Below, piece by piece: positions 17,048 to 31,215 of a stretch of DNA of 64,000 nt. Both the position numbers and the translations under genes were made by a program. The notes under the pieces are model-generated. The model saw only the letters and a list, made by a program, of their open reading frames with translations, searched no databases and was not told where the DNA came from. The stretch is from Pseudomonadota bacterium (GTDB lineage Bacteria; Pseudomonadota; Gammaproteobacteria; Steroidobacterales; Steroidobacteraceae): NCBI GenBank assembly GCA_021777555.1, contig JAJYDK010000006.1, positions 1 to 64,000 of the forward strand. Direction: 5' to 3'. Position 1 is the first letter of the stretch. Every line of letters starts with the position of its first letter.

Positions 17048-18295
17048 TCAATGAGAACCGCGGATCAATGTCTGCCACGCCTGCTGCAGCTGCTGCCAGG
17101 CCGGCTGCGCGTTCTGCCGCAGCGTTTCCAGGGAATGCCGCAGGTCGTGGCCTTGATGGGTCAGGAACCAGACGATGAGCGCGAACAGGCACAGACCCAC
17201 CAGCGCGTCCCAGAAGGCGTGCCACGGTTGCGCGTAGCCGTAGAAGCGCGGCATGAGGGCAAAGCGTACGGCCCGCAGCGGCCAGATCACCGCCTGGTAG
17301 ACGAGGATGAGGAGGATCAGGGCGATCCACATCGGCAGGTGGAACGGAAACCAGCCGAATATCGCGCCCGTGGTGACCAGGGAGAACAGCGCCAGGAGCC
17401 ACCCCAGAGTCACCAGCGCGGCCACGAGGCCGAGCGCGGCCCAGATCAGGCCGGAGATGAAGTGGGCGAGCGGCGGCGCGGGCGGGATGGGAGCGGGTCG
17501 CAGACCCGTCCAGCGATGGGCGCGCCATTCGGCCTTCCATTGAGCTCGGCTCCTGCGCCACTCCTGCCGCCACTCGGCACGGCTCCTGCGCCATTCCGCC
17601 TTCCACTGCGCCCGTGCCTCGGGTGAGCCACCGTGCATCGCGGCGTGCGTGGCCGCATCCGCGAGTTGCGCCGCCTTGAGTTTGGCCTGCTCGACCAGCA
17701 CGCGCGCGTTGAACGGCAAACCCCTGGCCGCCGCGTGTTCCTCCGGCGTGTTGGCGTACGGCACGACGAACATCATGGCGACATACGCGAGGACCGCGAG
17801 GCCGCCGGTGAGAATTGCTGCGAGTACGAACAGGAGGCGCACCAGCGTCACATCGACATCCAGGTAAACCGCGATCCCTTTGCACACGCCGCTGATCAGT
17901 GCGCCGTCGCTGATCTGGTAGAGACGCTTGCGGGCCGCCGCGCCGCTCTGCCCGGCCACTCCGGCGCTGCCGCCGGCCGCGGCATCCGCCTTCGCTCCCT
18001 GACCCGGGGTGGAATCGTCATTCGGCGCACCGCTTCTGCCGCCCGAGTCCACCGGCCCCATCTCGCGGATCACCTGCTCGATCTCCCTGCGCACGATGAC
18101 GGTCTTGTGCGCAGTGAGGCAGCGCTCGCACTTGTCGGCGATCGCCTGCTCGAGATCGGCGAGGATCTCGGTCTGGTCCGGATTGCCCTCGAGGGCACGC
18201 GCGGCCGAGTCCAGATAATTCGCCAGCGCCGCGTGCGCGTCGTCCTCGAGCGGGTAGGCCCGGCCGTTGAGGCTCACGGATATGACCGTTCGCAT
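17048..18295 (-). CDS. PspC-domain membrane protein with Arg/Trp repeat segment
   Basis: A 415-residue protein. Residues 1-85 are a soluble helical region with two CxxC-like Cys (KCERCLTAHK). Residues ~119-185 are a PspC domain (KRLYQISDGALISGVCKGIA, then a hydrophobic helix ending MMFVVP), as in phage-shock and sigma-regulatory membrane proteins. At ~228-265 lies an Arg/Trp/Glu repeat (RRSRAEWRQEW, RRSRAQWKAEW). Three further hydrophobic helices and a Gln-rich amphipathic tail (WQQLQQAWQTL) follow. It sits three bases after the padR stop and has its own GGGGAG, so it is the likely target of that regulator. Possible role: envelope-stress sensing. Confidence 0.85.
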   Translation of the reverse strand: MRTVISVSLNGRAYPLEDDAHAALANYLDSAARALEGNPDQTEILADLEQAIADKCERCLTAHKTVIVRREIEQVIREMGPVDSGGRSGAPNDDSTPGQGAKADAAAGGSAGVAGQSGAAARKRLYQISDGALISGVCKGIAVYLDVDVTLVRLLFVLAAILTGGLAVLAYVAMMFVVPYANTPEEHAAARGLPFNARVLVEQAKLKAAQLADAATHAAMHGGSPEARAQWKAEWRRSRAEWRQEWRRSRAQWKAEWRAHRWTGLRPAPIPPAPPLAHFISGLIWAALGLVAALVTLGWLLALFSLVTTGAIFGWFPFHLPMWIALILLILVYQAVIWPLRAVRFALMPRFYGYAQPWHAFWDALVGLCLFALIVWFLTHQGHDLRHSLETLRQNAQPAWQQLQQAWQTLIRGSH

Positions 18296-18298
18296 GGA

Positions 18299-18622
18299 TC
18301 AACTCCCCAGTGCATCGATCGTCTGGTTGAGCCGCGCCCAGTAGGCGTCGAACTCGCCCAGCTGCCGCTGACCGGCAGCGGTGAGGCGGTAGTACTTGCG
18401 GGGCGGACCGGCCTCGGATTCCCGCCAGTCGTACTCGAGCAATCCTTCCCGCCGCAGGCGGCTCAGCAGCGGGTAGAGCGTCCCTTCCTGCGTCGCGAAG
18501 TCCGTCGCCGCCAGCTTCTTCAGGATGTCGGCGGCATAGGCGGTCGTGCCGCTGAGGATGCGCAGCACCAGGAATTCCAGGAATCCCTTGCGCAGGGCGC
18601 CGAGCTTCGGATCCTCGTTCAT
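18299..18622 (-). CDS. PadR-family transcriptional regulator
   Basis: A 107-residue winged-helix regulator. It has KGFLEFLVLRILSG at the start of the domain, recognition region QEGTLYPLLSRLRREGLL and wing YDWRESEAGPPRKYYRLTAAGQRQL, followed by a short C-terminal helix for dimerisation (PadR-s2 subgroup size). PadR proteins of this size commonly control an adjacent membrane-protein gene. Here the PspC gene follows after three bases. ATG 18622 is preceded by AAAGG, which is itself part of the 20-base dyad at 18630-18649, suggesting autoregulation. Confidence 0.93.
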   Translation of the reverse strand: MNEDPKLGALRKGFLEFLVLRILSGTTAYAADILKKLAATDFATQEGTLYPLLSRLRREGLLEYDWRESEAGPPRKYYRLTAAGQRQLGEFDAYWARLNQTIDALGS

Positions 18623-18629
18623 TTCAAGC

Positions 18630-18649
18630 TACCTTTATTAAAAAAGGTA
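18630..18649. promoter_or_regulatory. 20-bp dyad upstream of padR, likely PadR operator
   Basis: TACCTTT-ATTAAA-AAAGGTA is a perfect inverted repeat with 7-base arms and a 6-base AT centre, eight bases from the padR ATG. The padR-proximal arm supplies the ribosome-binding AAAGG on the padR strand. Dyads near the start are usual for self-regulated padR genes. The same region separates padR from the divergent methyltransferase gene at 18723. Confidence 0.6.
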
Positions 18650-18722
18650 CCAGATATCAGTATGCCCCGCAAGCTGCCGGTGTGGGATCCCGGATGCGCG
18701 GCATCGCTATGATAGGTGGGTC

Positions 18723-19328
18723 ATGCCCGATGCCAGACCGTACTCGGAAGCCTGCGAGCGCAACCGCGATCCGATCCGCGAAGTACTGCGAGAGCACTTC
18801 GCCGGCCGGCGTCACGCGCTCGAGATCGGCAGCGGCACCGGACAGCACGCCGTGCACTTCGCCACGGCTCTGCCCGGGCTCACCTGGCAGACCTCCGACC
18901 TCGAGGCGAACTTGCCGGGGATCCGACTGTGGCTCGAGGAGGCTGGACTCGCCAACCTGCCGCCCCCTCTTGCGCTGGATGTCTTCGGTCGCTGGCCCGA
19001 AGCGCGGTTCGACGCGGTGTTCACCGCCAACACCTTGCACATCATGAGCTGGGAGGGAGTGCGCGCCGTGTTCGCCGCGCTACCGGGTATCATGGCAGAC
19101 GATGGCGTGCTCGCCGTGTACGGACCATTCAATTACGGCGGCGCCTTCACCAGCCCGAGCAACGCCGCCTTCGATGCGTCGCTGAAACAGCGCTCACCGC
19201 AGAGCGGCATCCGTGACTTCGAGGCGGTCGAGGCGCTGGCGCAATCGATCGGGCTGCACCTGGTGGAGGATCGCCCCATGCCCGCACACAATCGCACTCT
19301 GGTGTGGCGACGGACGCTCGGGCGCTAG
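18723..19328 (+). CDS. DUF938 SAM-dependent methyltransferase-like protein
   Basis: A 201-residue class I methyltransferase fold protein of the DUF938 family, substrate unknown. It opens with the family signature RPYSEACERNRDPIREVL. SAM motif I is HALEIGSGTGQHAVHFA (about 32-48); QTSDLEANLPGIRLWL marks the acidic end of strand 2; FDAVFTANTLHIMSWEGV is the post-II region, and the family YGPFNYGGAFTSPSNAAFD segment follows at about 138-156. ATG 18723 follows GGTGGG. The gene stands alone, divergent from padR and convergent with the sulfotransferase-like gene. Confidence 0.9.
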   Translation: MPDARPYSEACERNRDPIREVLREHFAGRRHALEIGSGTGQHAVHFATALPGLTWQTSDLEANLPGIRLWLEEAGLANLPPPLALDVFGRWPEARFDAVFTANTLHIMSWEGVRAVFAALPGIMADDGVLAVYGPFNYGGAFTSPSNAAFDASLKQRSPQSGIRDFEAVEALAQSIGLHLVEDRPMPAHNRTLVWRRTLGR

Positions 19329-19362
19329 TCTGTCTCGATGCCGGTCCTGCCGAACGCGGACG

Positions 19363-20103
19363 TCAGCGCAGCGCCCACCACAGACCGCCCAACACCACCA
19401 TGCCGCCGGCAACGTAAGCGCCGAGCGTCACATAGCACCCTGTCACGAGGCCGCGGATCGCCTTCTTGATCTGGTCGCGATCATTGAGGCTTGGAAAGGG
19501 CTCCTGTGGCTCGGGCACTCCGAGAAACCGGCACAGCGGACCCCAGCCGTCGGTCACCTTGAACACCAGCAGCCGATCGGGCGGAACCGCCGCCGTCACC
19601 TCATCGACGTAGGCGTTGTAGCGCGCCACGGCCTTTGCCCTGTCGCCCATCACGCCCTCGAGCGCCCGGCCCCAGATGAGCTTGCGCGACAGGTCGCCGA
19701 ATTTCCGGCCGAACGGCGTGAGCCATTTCAGCACCTTGAACTGCCAGAGCGTCTCGGTGAAATAGATCGTGTCGATGGTGCTCTCGTACCAGGCTTGCGG
19801 GCCACGCGGATGCAGCGTCAGGAGCACTTTCGCTTGCGGGTACTCGGCGAGCAGCTCGCGCCAGACGCAGCAGCCCGGATTGTCCACCGTGGCCGCGTAA
19901 CGGGCGAACACCCGGCTCCAGTCGTGGCGCGTTCCAGGCGGGGAATTCGCCACCGCGCGCCAGAACTCCAAATGCCCCTTGTTGGATTTATTGAGGATGA
20001 CTTCCTCCATGTGGTAGCAGGGGAAGCCGAGCCGGTTGAGCGCCGCGAACGTCGACATTGTGCCGGTCCGGCCGAATCCGGCCCCGATGACTTTCAGTCC
20101 CAT
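19363..20103 (-). CDS. Sulfotransferase-like protein (Sulfotransfer_4 type)
   Basis: A 246-residue P-loop protein resembling the widespread Sulfotransfer_4 group, enzymatic activity unproven. The N terminus has a PAPS/P-loop-like GAGFGRTGTMSTFAALNRLG (about 7-26), then FPCYHMEEV, the DWSRVFARYAATVDNPGCCVW substrate region and VLLTLHPRGPQAWYEST, where a conserved Arg/Ser pair binds the 3'-phosphate in the family. A C-terminal hydrophobic helix (YVAGGMVVLGGLWWAL) likely anchors it. ATG 20103 follows GGGGGA. It overlaps nothing; the gap to the pirin gene upstream is 48 bases. Confidence 0.82.
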   Translation of the reverse strand: MGLKVIGAGFGRTGTMSTFAALNRLGFPCYHMEEVILNKSNKGHLEFWRAVANSPPGTRHDWSRVFARYAATVDNPGCCVWRELLAEYPQAKVLLTLHPRGPQAWYESTIDTIYFTETLWQFKVLKWLTPFGRKFGDLSRKLIWGRALEGVMGDRAKAVARYNAYVDEVTAAVPPDRLLVFKVTDGWGPLCRFLGVPEPQEPFPSLNDRDQIKKAIRGLVTGCYVTLGAYVAGGMVVLGGLWWALR

Positions 20104-20151
20104 CGTCCCCCCTTTCATTGAATCGGCGTCGTTGGATTTCGCGCCTCGGTC

Positions 20152-20850
20152 TCAACCAAGATCGAACAACAGCACCTCGGTATCCGTGTCGGCCTCGAGC
20201 GCGAGCGCGGTTTCGTGTTCCGCGGCCGCCCCATCGCCCTCGCGCATCTCCGTGCCGTTGAGCGCAACGATACCGCGTGCGACCTGCAGCCAGACTCCCC
20301 GATCCGGCGCGACCGCGTACGTGACCTTCTCGCCGGCGCCGAGGCTGCCGATGAACACGCGCGCATCCTGGTGCACGGTGAGCGAGCCTTGCGCGCCATC
20401 GGGTGAGGCCACGAGCCGCAGCGACCCCCGCCGCTCATCGAGAGGAAACTCCCGCTGCTCGTAGCTCGGCGGCAATCCGCTCCGCTCGGGGATGATCCAG
20501 ATCTGCAGGAAGTGCACCGGCTCGGCCGTCGACGGATTGAACTCGCTGTGTCGTATGCCGGTACCGGCACTCATGCGCTGCACTTCGCCCGGCCTGATCC
20601 GCGTGCCGTTGCCGAGGCTGTCCTTGTGCTCGAGCGTCCCCTCGAGAACGATCGAGAGGATGTCCATGTCCCTGTGGCCATGCGTCGGGAAGCCGGCGCC
20701 CGGCACGACGCGGTCCTCGTTGATGACGCGCAGGCTCCGGAACCCCATGTGCTGCGGGTCGCGGTACTCGCCGAAGGAGAAGCTGTGACGGCTCTCGAGC
20801 CAACCCGTGCGGCTCGTGCCGCGCGCCATCCGGTCGCGAAAGGTGATCAT
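20152..20850 (-). CDS. Pirin-family bicupin (YhhW-like)
   Basis: A 232-residue pirin of the YhhW/quercetin-2,3-dioxygenase-like group, one metal-binding cupin plus a second degenerate cupin. The metal site is intact: [20 protein letters not shown] gives two His in H-x-H, and [14 protein letters not shown] gives the third His and the Glu. N-terminal [21 protein letters not shown] and [14 protein letters not shown] are hallmark pirin stretches. The start ATG 20850 forms a 4-base ATGA overlap with the stop of the YgiQ gene, so translation is coupled. The long frame upstream of the ATG is only a shadow of YgiQ. Confidence 0.92.
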   Translation of the reverse strand: MITFRDRMARGTSRTGWLESRHSFSFGEYRDPQHMGFRSLRVINEDRVVPGAGFPTHGHRDMDILSIVLEGTLEHKDSLGNGTRIRPGEVQRMSAGTGIRHSEFNPSTAEPVHFLQIWIIPERSGLPPSYEQREFPLDERRGSLRLVASPDGAQGSLTVHQDARVFIGSLGAGEKVTYAVAPDRGVWLQVARGIVALNGTEMREGDGAAAEHETALALEADTDTEVLLFDLG

Positions 20851-22991
20851 GGGGCGCCTCGTCGCCCCCGCGGCACGCGCGGCAGGCCGGTGTGTTGGGT
20901 GCGAAAGGGCCGCTGGGGGACGCCGCGCTGGCGCCCCTGCCCCGCCCCGCCCGTGCCGGCGGGCTGGTAGGCCGGCACCAGGTGCTCGCGGCCGCTGCCG
21001 ATCAGGTCGGCGCGGCCCATGCGGCGCAGCGCCTCCCGCAGCACCGGCCAGTTGTCGGGATCGTGGTAGCGCAGGAACGCCTTGTGGAGCCGCCGCACCT
21101 TCAGGCCCTTGGGCACGCGCACATCGCCCCCCGAGCGGCTGACGCGCTTCAGGGGATTCTTGCCCGAGTGGTACATGGCCGTGGCGCTCGCCATGGGCGA
21201 GGGCAGGAAGGCCTGCACCTGATCGGCGCGGAAGCCATTGCGCTTCAGCCACAGGGCGAGCTCGAGCATGTCCTCCTCGCTCGTCCCGGGGTGCGCGGCG
21301 ATGAAGTACGGGATGAGGTACTGCTCCTTGCCGGCCTCGCGCGAGTAGCGCTCGAAGAGCTCCTTGAAGCGGTAGTAGGCCCCGATCCCCGGCTTCATCA
21401 TCATCGAGAGCGGTCCGTCCGAGATCGCCTCGGGAGCGATCTTGAGGTAGCCGCCGACGTGGTGCTGCGTCAGCTCCTTCACGTACTCCGGCGATTCGAC
21501 CGCGAGGTCGTAGCGCACGCCCGAGGCGATGAGCACCTTGCGGATCCCGGGCAGCTCGCGCACCTTGCGATACAGGCGCACGAGCGGCGCGTGGTCGGTG
21601 TCGAGGTTGGGGCAGATGGCCGGATACACGCAGGAGGGCCTGCGGCAGGCGCTCTCGATCTCACGGCTGCGGCAGGCGAGCCGATACATGTTGGCCGTGG
21701 GACCGCCGAGATCGGAGATCACCCCGGTGAAGCCCGGCACCTGGTCGCGGATGGCCTCCACCTCGCGCAGCACCGACTGCTCCGAGCGGTTCTGGATGAC
21801 GCGCCCCTCGTGCTCGGTGATCGAGCAGAACGAGCAGCCGCCGAAGCAGCCGCGCTGGATGGCCACCGAGAAGCGGATCATCTTGTAGGCCGGGATGTTG
21901 GCCTCGCCGTAGCTCGGGTGCGGACGGCGGCTGTAGGGGCGCTCGTACACCCAGTCCATTTCCGAAGTGGTGAGCGGGATGGGGGGCGGATTGAGCCACA
22001 CGTCGGTGTCGCCGTGCCTCTGCACGAGCGCGCGCGCGTTGCCCGGGTTGGCCTCGAGGTGCAGGATACGGGACGCGTGCGCATACAACACCGGGTCTGC
22101 GGCCACCTGCTCGCAGGACGGCAGGCGAATGACGCTGCGGGAGCGATCCGCGTTCTTCACGCGCCGCGTGAACCGGACCACCTGCTCCGTGCCCGACGCG
22201 GGGACCGCGGCTTGCGGCGCCGCCTGAGGCGGAGCCTCCATGGAGTAGGGATCGGGCCGAGGCGCGAGCGGTCCCGGCTCATCGACGGAGGTGGAGTCGA
22301 TCTCGATCCAGTCGGCCGGCAGCCCCTTGCGCGCGAAGGCGGTGCCGCGCACGTCGGTGATCTCCCGGATGGGCTCACCCGCGGCGAGCCGATGTGCGAT
22401 CTCGCAGACCTGACGCTCACCGCTGCCGTACACCAGCAGATCGGCCTTGGAATCGAGAAGGACGGAGCGGCGCACCTTCTCCGACCAGTAATCGAAGTGT
22501 GCGATGCGGCGCAGTGAAGCCTCGATGCCGCCCACGATGATGGGAACGTCCTTGAAGGCCTCCCGCACGCGTTGCGCGTACACGATCACCGAGCGATCCG
22601 GCCGCCTGCCACCGGCGCCATCCGGCGTATACGCGTCATCGCTGCGCAGCCGGCGGTCGGCCGTGTAGCGATTGACCATGGAGTCCATGTTGCCGGCGGT
22701 GATGCCGAAGAAGAGGTTCGGTCGTCCCAGGGCCGCGAAGGCATCCGCGCTGTGCCAGTCGGGCTGCGCGATGATGCCCACCCGGAACCCCTGCCCCTCG
22801 AGCACGCGCCCGATGATGGCCATGCCGAAACTGGGCAAATCGACGTAGGCATCGCCGCTGACCAGGATGATGTCGCAGCTGTCCCAGCCGAGATCGAGCA
22901 TCTCGGCCCGGGACATGGGCAGGAACGGGGCGGCGCCGAAGCGCTCCGCCCAGTGTTTGCGGTAGCGGGTGATGTCGCGGGCGGGTTGCAC
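20847..22991 (-). CDS. YgiQ-family radical SAM protein
   Basis: A 714-residue member of the YgiQ/UPF0313 group, function unknown. The N-terminal B12-binding-like half has [33 protein letters not shown] and [32 protein letters not shown]. The radical SAM cluster motif is Cys382-x3-Cys386-x2-Cys389 in [10 protein letters not shown], followed by [15 protein letters not shown]. The C-terminal part contains [19 protein letters not shown] and [23 protein letters not shown], then an Arg/Gly-rich tail. It is longer at its C terminus than its conserved core, with low-complexity [12 protein letters not shown]. The stop overlaps the pirin start by four bases. Confidence 0.93.
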   Translation of the reverse strand: MQPARDITRYRKHWAERFGAAPFLPMSRAEMLDLGWDSCDIILVSGDAYVDLPSFGMAIIGRVLEGQGFRVGIIAQPDWHSADAFAALGRPNLFFGITAGNMDSMVNRYTADRRLRSDDAYTPDGAGGRRPDRSVIVYAQRVREAFKDVPIIVGGIEASLRRIAHFDYWSEKVRRSVLLDSKADLLVYGSGERQVCEIAHRLAAGEPIREITDVRGTAFARKGLPADWIEIDSTSVDEPGPLAPRPDPYSMEAPPQAAPQAAVPASGTEQVVRFTRRVKNADRSRSVIRLPSCEQVAADPVLYAHASRILHLEANPGNARALVQRHGDTDVWLNPPPIPLTTSEMDWVYERPYSRRPHPSYGEANIPAYKMIRFSVAIQRGCFGGCSFCSITEHEGRVIQNRSEQSVLREVEAIRDQVPGFTGVISDLGGPTANMYRLACRSREIESACRRPSCVYPAICPNLDTDHAPLVRLYRKVRELPGIRKVLIASGVRYDLAVESPEYVKELTQHHVGGYLKIAPEAISDGPLSMMMKPGIGAYYRFKELFERYSREAGKEQYLIPYFIAAHPGTSEEDMLELALWLKRNGFRADQVQAFLPSPMASATAMYHSGKNPLKRVSRSGGDVRVPKGLKVRRLHKAFLRYHDPDNWPVLREALRRMGRADLIGSGREHLVPAYQPAGTGGAGQGRQRGVPQRPFRTQHTGLPRVPRGRRGAP

Positions 22992-23055
22992 GAAGCGAGG
23001 ACTCTGCGGTGGCCCGGCGCGGACCGAGACCCGGCCGCCGGCCGAACGGGGTGGA

Positions 23056-24261
23056 TCAGTATATCAGAAAGGGCTGCCGCTCGGCCTGCCAGGACGCCTC
23101 GTCGGCGCCGGCGAGCTTATCGAGATCACCGCTCGTGGCCGCAGGGTCATCCACCCAGCGCCGCAGCAGCTCCCCGCCGTTGATGAGGTCGATCGCCAGC
23201 CGGTCGCGCTCGTACTCGTACGGGAAATCCCGCCAGAGCGGATAGTCCGGCCGCAACCGCCTGAGCGCCTTGAACGCGAGCGCCAGCAGGCGCCAGGGGC
23301 GGAAGGCCTCGTGCTGATAGTAGAGCGGGTCCTCCACATGCACCTGGACACCGGCGCAGAGCAGGCCCGCGTGCTTGTGGAAAGTCGGCTCGAACCAGCA
23401 CGTCCGCGGGCGGCAGCCGCGCAGCCACTGCGCCGAGAGCAACTGCATGGCGGCGAGCCACTCCTGCGCATCGAGATCCGGCGCGCCGAACAACTCGAGC
23501 GGCCGGGTCGTGCCGCGGCCCTCCGAGAGGGTCGTGCCCTCGAGCATCACGGTGCCCGGATAGCAGCGCGTCATCCAGAGGTTGGGCGCGTTGGGGCTGG
23601 GGTTCACCCAGGTGCGCGAGCCGAGCGGCCAGCCGTGTCCCGGCGGGGCGTAGGGGTTCCAGCCCTCCATGGAGATGACCTGACAGTCGACATCCAGGTT
23701 GAGCGTCGTCACGAACCAGCGCGCGAGCTCCCCGAGCGTCAGCCCGTGACGCATCGGCATCGGACCGGCACCGACGAAGCTCTCCCAACCGGGGAGGAGC
23801 CTCAAGCCCTCGACGGGCCGGCCGATGGGATTGGGCCGATCGAGCACCCACACACTCTTGCGATGCCGGGCCGCTTCCTCGAGGACATAGCGCAGGGTCG
23901 TCACGAATGTGTAGACCCGGCAGCCCACGTCCTGAAGGTCGACGAGCAGCACATCGAAGCCATCCATCATCGCCGCGGTCGGACGCCGCACCTCGCCATA
24001 CAGGCTGAACACCGGGATGCCGTGCACCGGATCGGTGAAGTCGGCCGACTCGACCATGTTGTCCTGCTTGTCGCCGCGCAGCCCGTGCTGCGGCCCGAAG
24101 GCGCAGGTCAGCTCCAGCGTGCCGAGCGCCGCCAGGGCATCGAGGCTGTGCGTGAGATCGCGGGTGAGGGAGGCCGGGTGGGCGAGCAACCCCACGCGTC
24201 GTCCCGCGAGCGGCTTGCGCAGCGACGGTTGGGTGAGGAGGCGATCGATACCGAACTTCAT
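23056..24261 (-). CDS. DUF1343 / NamZ-like exo-beta-N-acetylmuramidase
   Basis: A 401-residue member of the DUF1343 family, to which the exo-acting N-acetylmuramidase NamZ belongs; that activity is only inferred here. Family stretches: [31 protein letters not shown] (about 63-80), [27 protein letters not shown] (about 112-129), [22 protein letters not shown], and [23 protein letters not shown] (about 233-255). I see no signal peptide, so peptidoglycan-fragment recycling in the cytosol is more likely than secretion. ATG 24261 gives the normal N terminus MKFGIDRL. The DOMON-like gene upstream ends four bases before, so they form an operon. Confidence 0.9.
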   Translation of the reverse strand: MKFGIDRLLTQPSLRKPLAGRRVGLLAHPASLTRDLTHSLDALAALGTLELTCAFGPQHGLRGDKQDNMVESADFTDPVHGIPVFSLYGEVRRPTAAMMDGFDVLLVDLQDVGCRVYTFVTTLRYVLEEAARHRKSVWVLDRPNPIGRPVEGLRLLPGWESFVGAGPMPMRHGLTLGELARWFVTTLNLDVDCQVISMEGWNPYAPPGHGWPLGSRTWVNPSPNAPNLWMTRCYPGTVMLEGTTLSEGRGTTRPLELFGAPDLDAQEWLAAMQLLSAQWLRGCRPRTCWFEPTFHKHAGLLCAGVQVHVEDPLYYQHEAFRPWRLLALAFKALRRLRPDYPLWRDFPYEYERDRLAIDLINGGELLRRWVDDPAATSGDLDKLAGADEASWQAERQPFLIY

Positions 24262-24265
24262 GACA

Positions 24266-24865
24266 CTATGGGCGGTGCGCGGCGGGATTCGAGGAGGTTT
24301 CGGGGACGGGCAGCTCGAGCGCAAAGGCCTGCGGATGATGGAAGTCCGGCCGGCCCGGCGCGTGCCGCAGCGCCCAGTATGACAGTCCGCCGGCATCATC
24401 CTCCACCACCGCGCACAGGCCCAGATGCAGCCTTCGCCCCGCTGTCCCGGCGAACTGGGGCAGGCGCACCCGCGCTTCGAGCTCGAGCGGGCCGGAGCGA
24501 GTCCCCTCGGGCGCAGGCGCTCCCTCACCGTGCACGCGGATCCGGGGCGGCTCGAGCTCGAGCGGCCGCATGCCGTCGCGATACCCCTCGAAACGGTACG
24601 CGGCCCATTGCCCGGACGGGGCGAAATTCAGCTCGAGGTACTGCGGTGCATCCTCGATGCGCACGAAGGCCTCGAAGCAGGTGTGCCGCCACAGACCGTC
24701 GGTCCGCCCAGCGGCGCTCGCGGTCGGCAGACGGATCCGTCGCGGATCGCAGTCCAGGCGATAGCGAAAATGCAGCGCACCGGGCTCGAGGGCCACCCCG
24801 GCCTCGATCCCGTGCACGAACTCACCCGGGGTCCGGGGATGCGGCTGCAGGCGATGACTGTCCAC
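24266..24865 (-). CDS. DOMON-like domain protein
   Basis: A 199-residue beta-rich protein. It resembles the bacterial single-domain DOMON-like group: LHFRYRLDCDPRRIRLP, RTDGLWRHTCFEAFVRIEDAPQYLELNFAPSGQWAAYRFEGYRDGM (about 55-100), and YWALRHAPGRPDFHHPQAFAL near the end. That pattern is a W-x-T-CFE-F core with an N-x-x-P-S-G-x-W-x-A-Y strand. DOMON domains bind haem or sugars; the ligand here is unknown. The start is a GTG at 24865. Its stop lies four bases from the NamZ-like gene, suggesting a role in the same cell-wall sugar process. Confidence 0.8.
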   Translation of the reverse strand: MDSHRLQPHPRTPGEFVHGIEAGVALEPGALHFRYRLDCDPRRIRLPTASAAGRTDGLWRHTCFEAFVRIEDAPQYLELNFAPSGQWAAYRFEGYRDGMRPLELEPPRIRVHGEGAPAPEGTRSGPLELEARVRLPQFAGTAGRRLHLGLCAVVEDDAGGLSYWALRHAPGRPDFHHPQAFALELPVPETSSNPAAHRP

Positions 24866-24914
24866 GGGAGGCTATCGTACCGAAGAGACGACACGGCCAT
24901 ACAGTATTTCGCCG

Positions 24915-24937
24915 CCGCCCTTGCTGGACGAGGGCGG
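24915..24937. repeat. GC-rich inverted repeat upstream of uvrA
   Basis: CCGCCCT and AGGGCGG form 7-base arms around a 9-base loop, between the divergent DOMON and uvrA genes. It could be a regulatory dyad; no U-tract follows, so it is unlikely to terminate. Confidence 0.35.
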
Positions 24938-24968
24938 TTGGCCCCTCACGGGCGCGTTCCGGTAAAAT
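24938..24968 (+). promoter_or_regulatory. Weak candidate promoter for uvrA
   Basis: TAAAAT at 24963-24968 is a good -10 match. The best -35 is TTGGCC at 24938, with a long 19-base spacer. No LexA-type CTGT-N8-ACAG box was found in the 164-base divergent region. Confidence 0.3.
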
Positions 24969-25029
24969 CGCAGGCGTTGCGCACGCTGCGCTCCCAACCC
25001 TCCCCTTCGAGACTGCCCTTGGTGTAGGA

Positions 25030-30843
<5,814 letters not shown>

Positions 30844-30888
30844 AGTACCGGCCCATCGGCCACGACGGCCGCGCGGAGGCCCCCTGGC

Positions 30889-31188
30889 ATGTCACACGAG
30901 CTGGTCTGTTGGAAGTGCGGCGCCTCCCTCGCGGCGCTGACGCTGCCGCTGCGGCGCCTGGAGGAATGCCAGAAATGCCGGGCGGAGCTGCACGTCTGCC
31001 GGATGTGTGTCGACTACGACACCCAGGTGGCCAAGCACTGCCGCGAGCCGACGGCCGAGGAGGTGCGCGATAAGGAGCACGCCAACTTCTGCGATTTCTT
31101 CAAGCCCCGGCCGGCCGCCTACATCGCCCCCAACACCGCGGAGGTCGCCCGGGCCCGCGCGGAGCTCGAGAAGCTGTTCGGGCGCTGA
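30889..31188 (+). CDS. Small Cys-rich putative zinc protein
   Basis: A 99-residue protein I do not recognise by name. It has seven Cys: C-x2-C at 7/10 (VCWKCGAS), C-x2-C at 28/31 (ECQKCRAE), C-x2-C at 37/40 (HVCRMCVDYD), a single at 51 (AKHCREPTAEEV) and one at ~69 in NFCDFFKP, so at least one and probably two zinc sites of the ribbon/knuckle kind. The D-Y-D then H-C-x-E-P segment and the NFCDFF motif look conserved. ATG 30889 has GGAGG 11 bases upstream. It lies 45 bases after uvrA on the same strand, so it is probably co-transcribed with it. Confidence 0.8.
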   Translation: MSHELVCWKCGASLAALTLPLRRLEECQKCRAELHVCRMCVDYDTQVAKHCREPTAEEVRDKEHANFCDFFKPRPAAYIAPNTAEVARARAELEKLFGR

Positions 31189-31215
31189 CTCGCCGGCAGC
31201 GGCCCAGGAGGGCCG

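Noticed and set aside
17520-17620. Short repeats as a CRISPR or mobile repeat array
   Set aside because: They are in-frame codons of the Arg/Trp repeat in the PspC protein with no spacer structure.
22969-25029. Upstream extension of the uvrA frame by 687 codons
   Set aside because: It runs antisense through the NamZ-like and DOMON-like genes and encodes low-complexity sequence; uvrA starts at 25030.
24866-25029. LexA (SOS) box before uvrA
   Set aside because: No CTGT-N8-ACAG match; only isolated ACAG near 24900.
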